The position numbers were made by a program, and so were the translations under genes. Below are positions 56,166 to 64,000 of a stretch of 64,000 nucleotides of DNA, piece by piece; position 1 is the stretch's first letter, and the number at the start of each line of letters is the position of its first letter. The stretch comes from Adiantum capillus-veneris (Eukaryota > Streptophyta > Polypodiopsida > Polypodiales > Pteridaceae). Below the pieces are notes generated by a model. It had not been told where the DNA came from. It made no database searches and was given only the letters and a program-made list of their open reading frames with translations. Location of the stretch: contig CM043959.1 of NCBI GenBank assembly GCA_014529385.2, positions 52,833,253-52,897,252 on the forward strand, read 5' to 3'.

Positions 56166-56560
56166 TAGGAATGTCTGTATGGGAGAAAAATCTTCAATTG
56201 TGTCATGACTTTTATGTGGTACTTGTGTTGATCCAATCCACCATAACTCCATTAGGAATGTCTGTATGGAAGAAAAACCTCTTCAATTGTGTCATGACTT
56301 TTATGTGGTACTTCTGTTGATCCAATCCACCATAACTGCATTTTCTGATTGTAGTCTAGGTTATCTCTCTTTCCTTTGTTGTATTCCAAGGCTCTACATT
56401 CACAACATTAGGAATGTCTGTATGGGAGAAAAATCTCTTCAATTGTGTCATGACTTTTATGTGGTACTTGTGTTGATCCAATCCACCATAACTCCATTTT
56501 CTGATTGTAGTCTAGTTTATCTCTCTTTCCTTGGTTGTATTCCAAGGCTCTATTCATCAA
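56166..56560 (-). repeat. Tandem array, unit 156 bp (one partial, two longer copies)
   Basis: TTAGGAATGTCTGTATGG starts at 56166, 56252 and 56408. The first unit is an 86-bp partial copy. The 156-bp period keeps the frame and on the minus strand repeats LWWIGST.VPHKSHDTIEE. Confidence 0.93.
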
Positions 56561-57230
56561 TAAGATATGGATCCTCTCCATTTTGTGATTTTTTTGAATT
56601 TGAGCCTCCTCTAGCTTCATTACAAATATAAGTTTTCTCCACATTTGGTTTCATTTATTCCATAATATTCTACCATAGCAATTTGAACTTTTTTTATATC
56701 CATCCAAATATTATTAAAGTCATTGTATTCAAATACACATTTTTTCTTCGCTTTTTCATATGGCATTATTTCTTGAATGTGGTAATATTCATCAATTTTT
56801 TTTGGGTCTCTTCATTCAATAAGAGCCTCACTTTCCCAACATTGTGAGGTCTGGGAAGTTCAAAAGCTCTAATCTTGTTAATTCTTAAATTCTCAAACCA
56901 AATGCTTGAGATGACTCTATATCCCTTCCTGCTCATACCAACTGTATCGTGTACCTGTTGGATTTGTGAGGGATTTCAACCAATGATTTCATATCTTTCA
57001 ACAGATCTTGAACAATAAATTTTTTAAGTTTAAATTTTCAATAAGTTTGAGATCTCCTAAGATACCTGATTTATTCATTATCTTATTTACTCTTTCTTCA
57101 GCATTTGACATGTTAAGGCCTAAAATGCTACTTGAATAATCCCTAGCTAGTTTTATTCTTTGATTTCTTTGTCCAAAAGATTCTATTAAACTATGAATTA
57201 GTTTCATTTGTTTTATTCTTACTCTCAATC

Positions 57231-58020
57231 CAATGGGTGTTTCTTTAAGAGTCTTAACATTTTTAATTTAGTTGTGTAAGTTTTGCTAATTCTGCTTTGA
57301 GTTAATTTACTCTTGATTCATTGGCACACTATGTATGCTTAAGATGAGAAATATATGGAAAGAAGTTGGTTTTGTACATGAGCGATACTTGAACAATAAC
57401 CCAGTAAACCTTGATCTCAATCCCCAACAAATCTAATCAAATGGTGTACATAATGAAATGATGGGTACCTTCTCGTCATTGGATCTATTGGGTAATGCTT
57501 CTATCTTTCCAAAGGTCAATGTGCTTCTTCCTTCGTTACAAATTCTATTAGCTTCTTCTACATCTTTGAGAGCTCTTTTGCTTCCGCTTCTTTTAGTTGA
57601 ATATTCTTGATTAGCTTGATATTCATATGAAATTTATGGTTCAAGGTGTCACTTGGAGTAGACATGAGAAGACAATATGGTGTATTTTTGAGAGAGAGAA
57701 TACAAAGTCTGGATATAGTTTTAAGTAAGATCAATGGCAAAGCAGCTCTGAGCAAGAGAATATACGAAAGAAGAAAAGGAAAGAAGTTGAATAAAGCTAC
57801 AAGAGAAAGAAGAGCAAAGAGGGAGAATTGATATTCAAAAGGTGAGTTACCACAAAAACAATAGAGATGTCTTCATGAACAAAAATAATTTGACACAAAA
57901 AACAAGAAAAATTAATCTACTTCGTACATATAGTTAGGAATATGCTTTAAATGCATTAGATACTCCTCATTCTAATCTCAATAGCTATATTTGGAGCCAT
58001 TTTAGCTACAAGACATTCGA
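57231..58020. other. No supported gene
   Basis: Weak minus-strand protein-like text (QLKEAEAKELSKM near 57560) and a basic 61-codon plus-strand frame without an ATG start. Neither is strong enough to call. Confidence 0.4.
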
Positions 58021-58169
58021 TAAATTAAAACTTCGGCACTTTCTTACACAACCCTTTTGTGCTCCTCTTTGGCCCTAATGCAAGGGAGGAGAGTGCCCTA
58101 AGCTTAAAGCTAGCACTAGTGGCAATGAGCCCAAGAGAGATGGTATATCCTCTAGGAAATTGCATACAA

Positions 58170-58735
58170 TGGAGAGGCTTCATCGCAATTCCAAAGAGTT
58201 CAAGGAGGTGACTATGTGCCACTGTGATGAGCATCATGCTTATTTAGTGACACCAGCTATGTGGTAGCTTAGCATAGGCCTTCATGGCATGGTGCACATG
58301 TATGACACTATTGGTGGCCGTAGAGCAACTGTCTTCATTGACGATGGACCTAGCCATAACTTCTTAAATTATTTGTTGGTTAAGAAGTTAAGGTTGACTG
58401 AGACTACAAGCAATCATGAATATACTGTTGGATTGGCCAACGATTATGATAAGACGTTATGAAAGTTTATAGTCTTGGAAGTTTCATTAGCCATATAGAA
58501 AAACGACGCTTCCCTTGACTTTAAGGTCATGCACTTGGCTAGAGTAGACATATATCTAGGTAGGGAGTGGTTGTATAGCTTGAGCCCTAGTTTAGTTCGA
58601 AGTTATTTGCATAACACGCTACAGTTTGAGCACTATGGTAGGGTCATCACCCTACATGGAAATCGTAGTGTCCCCTTTACCCTCTTATTTCCTCCTTATT
58701 TCATCTGTGGAGCTACATACAACATTTTGTAGAGT
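58170..58735 (+). pseudogene. Gypsy protease, third element
   Basis: RRATVFIDDGPSHNFLNYLL matches (FIDSGATHNFI) with D-D-G-P at the catalytic site. VMHLARVDIYLGREWLYSLS is the second block (ILG.PWL). A TGA/TAG pair near 58460-58500 splits them. Confidence 0.8.
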
Positions 58736-59199
58736 ATAGATAACAAAGGTATTTCTTGTTATCCTCTTTTAAATTCTGTTTTTGTGAATGATAGTAGTAA
58801 AAATGTTTTTGTAGTTGAAACTGTAAGTAATGTTTACATAGACAAGCATGAAGAAAAAAGATGGCCTTAGATAAGACCCTCTATTTGAAAATCCTGTTTG
58901 ACATGCATGCCATTCTAAAACAAAAAATCCAAGGTAAAAGAGACCCTTAAAAAAAGTATGTAGATACTTTAATAAATTTATTAGAGGAATTTTAGGATGT
59001 ATTTCCTAGTGATTTATCGAATGACTTCCTGAGATGGCTTGAGATGGATTGTTTCCATCTCAAGAAGTAGACCATGGCATCAATGTTGTGCCATGTTCAA
59101 AATCTATAAGTAAACTTGCTTATAGGTCAAGCCACTACGAGGAACATGAAGTGGAAAACAGTTAGCAAAATACTTGGAACAAAGGCTTTATTAGGCCTA

Positions 59200-59630
59200 G
59201 TTCTAGTCCATAGGCATCACCTATCCTTTTGGTAAAGAAGAAAGATGGATCCATGCAGATGTGTGTAGATTATAGGGATCTTAATCAATTAATGATTAAG
59301 AACAAGTATCTAGTGCCATGTATGGATGAGTTATTTGATTAACTCTTTGGGTCAAAGTATTTTTCAAAGATAGACATGAGATTTTGTTATCATCAGGCTA
59401 AAATTTAACTAGAAGATGTTACAAAGACAATATTTAGAACTCGTTTAACATTTTGAGTTCTTGGTTATGCCATTTGGGTTAACCAATACACCATCAACAT
59501 TTATAACGCTTATGGACAATATTTTGCATTCGTACTTAGGAAAATTTGTAATAGTTTTCCTAGATGATATACTAGTCTATAGTCAATCTAAAAAAGAATA
59601 CTTGAACATTTATGTCTAGTGTTTGAGTTA
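59200..59630 (+). pseudogene. Gypsy reverse transcriptase, third element
   Basis: [52 protein letters not shown] and [15 protein letters not shown] are readable in changing frames. The F-L-D-D catalytic pair is intact, although the surroundings are broken by stops. Confidence 0.88.
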
Positions 59631-59969
59631 TTGAGAAAGCATAAAATATTTGTAAAGGAAAAAAACGTGATTTATTTTAGATCAAGATTCATTATCTTGG
59701 TCACAGTGAATCTTGGTCACATTACATCCAAAAAGGGAAAATGCGGATGGAATCTAAGAAAATGAAAGCTACTCTCAAGTAGCTAGCATTAAGAAATCTT
59801 GAGGGATTCTTGGTATGTCGAGATTCTATCAACAATATGTGAAGGACTACACGAAGATTGGAGTCTCATTGACTGACCAATTGAGGTCAAAAAGCAAAAT
59901 TATAATTTGGGTGGAAGCCCAATAGAAGAGCTTTGAAAAGATTAAGGTGGCTATAGTGGTCACACATAT

Positions 59970-60360
59970 ATTGAATATAGTTTATCCAAAGGAGCCATTT
60001 TTCTTGGAGACAAAGGCAAGTAAGGAGGACATTGGAGCCGTAATTATGCAAAGGGAACGCCTAATTGCATGTGAGAGTAAAAGTTAGATCATGCCCAATG
60101 TAACTACTTAGCCTATGAACAAGAGCTACTAGTGATAGTACATGCACTTAAAAAGTGGAGATACTATCTATATGATGTCACTTTTGAGGTTTGGATAGAC
60201 CTTGAGAGTCTTAAATGGATTTCAAGTAAAAATAAAAGGGTAGAAGAGTTCATAGGCGGAGATCTGACAAGAATTTGACCTTCATATACGTTACCAAAGA
60301 GGTAAGTACAATGTAGTAGCAGATGCGCTTAATTGCATGCCACAAATTGATGAATTAAGC
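59970..60360 (+). pseudogene. Gypsy RNase H, third element
   Basis: PKEPFFLETKASKEDIGAVI (first Asp changed to Glu: LETKAS for the usual .TDAS), AYEQELLVIVHALKKWRYYL (Glu box), and a late block where the usual VADALSR is degraded to VVADALN. Confidence 0.78.
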
Positions 60361-60572
60361 TTCACATTTTCCAAGAATGGATTCTTGGAATTTCTATGTG
60401 GCTTATGTGAGTATGATCCAACATTTATAGAGGTTTGGTGCGTTGTATGAGATTGCAGTATATCACAGACATGATCATTTTCCTTGTTGGCATGTAATGC
60501 TAGTCTAGAGAGACTGGTTGTAGATGCGATGAGTAGAGGAGTGAGAGTTAGTCCAAAGAACCAACCAAGACT

Positions 60573-61568
60573 TTGAGGTATAATTTGGATTCAAAGAGCT
60601 CTAACATAGACCCTTCACCACCTTTGACAGCCATGGATTCAAAGGGGGGTAATAAACTTTTTCACGGGGAGAAGTACGATAACTACTCCATTGATGATGT
60701 GTACTTATTCTACAAGGGTAGAGTGTATGTACCAATTACTGGTGACTTTCAGGCTCATATTCTTAGAGAAAGTCACGATAGTCCAAGTACAATTCATCCT
60801 ACAATTTAGAAGACATATGCACTAGTTAAAAGGAATTTTTTTTTGCCCTAGTTTATTTAAGGATGTCTAGCCTTATGTGTTCCAATACAATAAAAGTCAG
60901 GTCAATAAACATGGGCGTCTCAAGATTGGGTGACTTCTCCATCCTTTGGAGATTCCTCAAGGGAGATGGAAAAGCATTTCTATGGAGTTCATTACTGGTT
61001 TACCCATGATTAGTTAAGGTAATGACTCAGTGTGGGTGGTGGTGGACAAGTTAACAAAAATGGAAAAATTTATTGACACGAACAAAACAATTAAAACACA
61101 TTAGCTGGAAAAACTCTTTATTGAACATCTCTACAAACTATATGGCCTTCTCTTAGATATAGTGTCATAAAGAGATATGAAGTTCAATAGTCATTTTTGG
61201 AGCTATATGGCCTTCTCTTAGATATAGTGTCATATAGAGATAGGAAGTTCAATAGTCATTTTTGGAGGGAAGTCTTGAAAAAGCTATATACGAGTATGAA
61301 TATGGCGGATCATCAAGAGTCTGATGGTCAAATCAAAAGAGTTAACCAAATCTTAGAGGATACGCTGCATCCTTATGTAAGTAAGAAGAAATTTAATTGG
61401 GAAGAATACTCATCCTTGTTGGACTTTGTATATAACAGATCCAAACACTCGATAACTAGGTTTACACCAGTCGTGTTGAAATATGGTTTCTACCTGAGAT
61501 CTCGTATGGTTGTAGGCCTAGAGAAGGAGAAAATTCAATTTGTTAAGGATTTCCTTAGGTATGAATGA
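60573..61568 (+). pseudogene. Gypsy integrase, third element, with 65-bp duplication
   Basis: HILRESHDSPSTIHPTI is a damaged zinc finger. ISMEFITGLPMI replaces the usual MDF, so the first Asp is lost. IVSYRDRKFNSHFWREVLKK and MADHQESDGQIKRVNQILED supply the second Asp and Glu region. The 65-bp duplication at 61138-61267 shifts the frame. Confidence 0.88.
61138..61267 (+). repeat. 65-bp tandem duplication inside integrase
   Basis: CTATATGGCCTTCTCTTAGA occurs at 61138 and 61203. The copies differ at two positions (AAAG/ATAG and ATATG/ATAGG). The period is not a multiple of three. Confidence 0.93.
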
Positions 61569-61639
61569 TATGATAAAGGAAAGGAAGGAAAGCATTCATA
61601 GTGCATAGAATATTGCTAAGATGTATGCTAATAAAGGAC

Positions 61640-62130
61640 AAAGAAAATGTACCTTTGTAGAAGGTGACTTATGTATTCCTAAATGTTCTTGCAAAGTCAA
61701 AAACCATGAAAATGGGAGAGTGTGGCAAAATTTCTCCTAAATACTATGGTCCCTTTTATGTCGAGAAGAAAATTGGGGACATAACTTGAAAGCTTGAGTT
61801 ATCAGCGGAGAATTATCAAGTTCACCTTGTCTTTCACATCAGTAAATTGAAGAAACCTGTTCACAGGTTGGGGAATGTAGTTTCTCCAAAAATTTGGTCG
61901 ACTTGATAAAACCACCAAACAATAGGCGACCCATCATAAAGTGTATGAGGAGGTACTAGTTAAATGGACATAAATAGACAAGGAAGTGGCAACTTGGGAA
62001 CAAAATATAACGATTGCCAAGAGATTTTCCCATGCTGTTTTTGAGGACATAAATAGACGAGGAAGCGAAAACTTGGGAATGGAGTAGCGCAATTGCCCAC
62101 AAGAGATTTACCCATGTTGTTTTCAAGGAT
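61640..62130 (+). pseudogene. Integrase C-terminus and chromodomain remnant, partly duplicated
   Basis: NYQVHLVFHISKLKKPV matches the conserved HPVFHVSQLKK block. EEVLVKWT, stop, IDKEVATWEQ fits a chromodomain (VLVKW....EATWE). The tail repeats once more at 62045-62125 (GAGGACATAAATAGACGAGG). Confidence 0.72.
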
Positions 62131-62141
62131 GAAAACTCTTT

Positions 62142-62144
<3 letters not shown>

Positions 62145-62173
<29 letters not shown>
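62145..62173 (+). repeat. 29-base G homopolymer at the PPT position of the third gypsy element
   Basis: A run of 29 G lies between the end of the polyprotein and TAATGTCACGTAGG, the proposed LTR start. It is probably an expanded PPT. Confidence 0.85.
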
Positions 62174-62177
62174 TAAT

Positions 62178-63108
62178 GTCACGTAGGCTGTAACACCATG
62201 ACGGTTGATCGATTTGATGTCTAGGACCATGGCTAGAGCATCATAGCAAGGTGCCATCCATGGTTCAATGGGTGAGGATGCCCTTGCCAGAGTGCACGAG
62301 TATCCAAGCAAGTGTGAATAGCAGGCACACACTATAATGCTCGAGAATGGAAAAGGCTTTCCCATTCTCCTCTACAACTGGTGGTGAGCAAGGATCATCA
62401 CCCTCTTTGTGTACTCGGAGCAGTGCTGAGCTATGAGTATGTAGTATTCTCATTTCTTCTTTTCTCTCCCAAAACTCCCCTCCCTAAAAGGTAAAATTCC
62501 CTACTTAGGAATTCATAAAATAAGCAATTCATGTATGCCAACCATGGGCAATCCCTCTCATTCATTATTTTGTGTTTACAACTTTCTTGTTGATTTCATT
62601 GAACCTCCCACTCATTCATTATTTTGTGTTTACAACTTTCTTGTTGATTTCATTGAACCTCCCACTTAGCTGCATGAACCTAAATATATTCTTGACTATC
62701 ATGGTATATCTTAAGTGGGAAAGCATCAGCGTTCTTATGAAGACATATTCTCACTTTTGTTTTTGAGGATGAAAATGCTTCTCCAAGGGGGGAGTAATGT
62801 CAGGTAAGGATTCTAAGGGGCAAGGCTAAGGAGTGGCTACAAGATTTAGGGATTCCTTAATGGTAGGTGGCATGGCCATAAACTATATAAGGAGATGGTT
62901 GGGGGGAGATCAATAGCCCGTTTCCCCTGTGTTTTTTTAGAGATGAAACCCAAACACTCAAAGCCCATACTACAAGCTTCTGTGGAACCCAACCATAAGT
63001 TAAATACTTTAGGGAAAGTCTTGCCATGATAGACTCAAAACACATAATGAATATTAACTATGGAGCCTGATTTACCCCTTGTAATCTTTTGTGTTAAAAA
63101 CGCACATT
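62178..63108 (+). repeat. LTR-like region after the third gypsy element, with second PPT and TATA box
   Basis: No gene. At 62757-62797 the text TTTTTGAGGATGAAAATGCT... AAGGGGGGAGTAATGTCAGG is a diverged repeat of the polyprotein end and PPT at 62110-62183, so two PPT/LTR junctions lie 620 bases apart. CTATATAAGG at 62882-62891 is a good TATA box. Confidence 0.5.
62557..62664 (+). repeat. 54-bp tandem duplication
   Basis: CTCATTCATTATTTTGTGTT starts at 62557 and 62611. The two units are identical by eye. Confidence 0.93.
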
Positions 63109-63775
63109 TGTAACGCCCCCATTATGAGGAGAAACCATCGTGTGTGAAGAAAAATCACTCGCCAAAAACCATATTTTTTACGCCACCAGAATATTTCTTT
63201 TTGCCAAAATATTATGGCCGGGCGACGACCAAAAAATGGTCGAAAAATAGTAGGTCGATTGGCCGATTGGCCAATGGCCGGTAGTCAATGGCCGATGGAC
63301 AAATTTAAAGGCCGGTGGCCAATTTCAAATTGGTCTTCTTAAGCGTGGCCACACATGCATACATAGGAGAATTCAACTCAGACTTGTCTACACAAGGGCG
63401 GCTACACACGATTGCCTTTCATGAGAGAGGGAAACCCTTTTGGCCTATAAAAGGAGGCCTTTTCTACACATAAAAACAAATTGAAGAGGTGAAGCATTGT
63501 GAAGTTGATGCAACTATGTGGATGTGAGGTGGTGAGAGTGAAGCAAGGTGGGAGATCCAAAAGGGTATAATCCCTTGTAATCTACTTCTTGTTTTGAAGT
63601 ACTAAAGCCATTGAGTGGCTGCTTTCCCGTGGATGTAGCCCACATTGGGTGAACCACGTATATCATGTGCTATCTCTCTCTCTCTCTACTCTATAATCTC
63701 TCATGTGTGAAAGTCATCTCTCTCCATTAAGTAAACTACTCAATTATCTATTTAGCTATGTCATATTCCCTAACA
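63109..63775 (+). repeat. Probable 5' LTR of a copia element (about 667 bp)
   Basis: The right edge CCCTAACA before the PBS is good. The left edge TGTAACGCCCCCATTATG is proposed from the TG...CA rule. It ends with a short CT run (63673-63688). Confidence 0.55.
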
Positions 63776-63777
63776 AC

Positions 63778-63789
63778 TGGTATCAAAAC
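63778..63789 (+). other. Primer binding site, initiator-Met tRNA (diverged)
   Basis: TGGTATCAAAAC, two bases after the LTR, matches 11 of 12 bases of TGGTATCAGAGC-type sites apart from G to A changes near the end. Confidence 0.8.
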
Positions 63790-63848
63790 AAGGTATGCTC
63801 ATAGCTAAAGTCTTCCAAGGAAAGGATTCCTTGAATTGAGTGGGAGTA

Positions 63849-64000
63849 ATGGTGAAGGATGGGAAGCTCAAGATTGAGAAGTTTAACGTCAAGAACTACC
63901 AACATTGGAAGATGCAGATTGACGACTAGCTCAACCAGAAGGACCCTTATTTGCCACTAGACGGTCTTGCAAAGCAACAATGGTAGATGAAGCATGGACT
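63849..64000 (+). pseudogene. Start of a copia gag, cut by the window end
   Basis: ATG at 63849 gives MVKDGKLKIEKFNVKNYQHW, then KMQIDD and TAG at 63927-63929. In frame beyond it come LNQKDPYLPLDGLAKQQW and another TAG. This is the standard copia Gag N-terminus (F.G.NY..WK..M...L..K). Two stops in 50 codons show decay. Confidence 0.88.

Larger units (their letters stand above)
55200..57230 (-). pseudogene. Degenerate transposase-like gene with internal tandem repeats
   Basis: Read on the minus strand, protein-like text runs across 2 kb with scattered stops. 57228-56998 gives RIKLARDYSSSILGLNMSNA. 56644-56166 gives RALEYNQGKRDKLDYNQKM and LWWIGSTQVPHKSHDTIEE in repeated form. 56140-55811 gives an uninterrupted stretch with HVDSTGVFSIEWHLITDVKS, then LKFMFTISKGANTTYPHFYC. 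The order Asp-rich box, LK.LF...GAN, Y.C recalls the RNase H-like core of some eukaryotic DNA transposases, but I cannot name the family. Two tandem arrays (listed) fall inside it. Confidence 0.45.
58021..62177 (+). mobile_element. Third Ty3/gypsy retrotransposon with chromodomain remnant, decayed
   Basis: Protease, RT, RNase H, integrase and a chromodomain-like end lie in gypsy order, then a G-rich PPT at 62145-62173 and a probable LTR start TGTCACGTAGG. Frames are broken throughout. A 5' LTR was not found. Confidence 0.92.

Overview
This window is nuclear DNA of a land plant. It has one intron-containing plant gene (an auxin response factor) set in a dense mix of Ty3/gypsy and Ty1/copia LTR retrotransposons, pseudogenised transposon-like genes and long dinucleotide microsatellites (GA/CT, CA/TG, AT). 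The gene family, plant-type LTR elements and iMet-tRNA primer binding sites exclude bacteria, animals and fungi. Which plant lineage it is cannot be settled by eye; the divergent PB1 domain and retroelement proteins would fit a non-angiosperm vascular plant, but that is only a suggestion.

Layout. 1-4.4 kb: decayed Ty3/gypsy chromovirus on +, cut by the window edge. 6.87-15.81 kb: a young, structurally complete LTR retrotransposon on the minus strand (two 576/578-bp LTRs differing by two substitutions and one 2-bp microsatellite step, 5-bp target duplication CAAGC, PBS, PPT, LTR TATA box). It carries one 5.1-kb gag-protease frame with two in-frame UAG codons and no reverse transcriptase, RNase H or integrase. 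15.8-24.4 kb: gene-free DNA with microsatellites. 24.5-29.74 kb: a 13-exon ARF gene on + (about 820 residues: B3, ARF ancillary domain, KLFGI motif, PB1), with a tasiR-ARF-like site in exon 11 and two upstream ORFs. 29.7-35.3 kb: gene-free. 35.5-40.6 kb: Ty1/copia element on +, inserted into an older repeat whose uninterrupted paralogue lies at 46.9-47.7 kb. 41.5-45.7 kb: second decayed Ty3/gypsy element. 46.0-46.5 kb: foldback element. 46.5-49.1 kb: two further LTR/PBS junctions and a minus-strand solo LTR of the 35.5-kb copia family. 49.1-52.1 kb: gutted copia element. 53.2-57.2 kb: two unrecognised degenerate coding regions, one on +, one on - with internal tandem repeats. 58.0-62.2 kb: third decayed Ty3/gypsy element with chromodomain. 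63.1-64.0 kb: start of another copia element.

Functionally, the ARF is the only host gene I can support. All its motifs point to a class-B (ARF2/3/4-type) repressor controlled post-transcriptionally by the TAS3/tasiR-ARF pathway and perhaps by uORFs. The 8.9-kb gag-protease element is the least ordinary object: it keeps every cis signal for retrotransposition, and a long frame with unusual zinc knuckles and a repeated WVPK motif where polymerase should be, so it is probably mobilised in trans.
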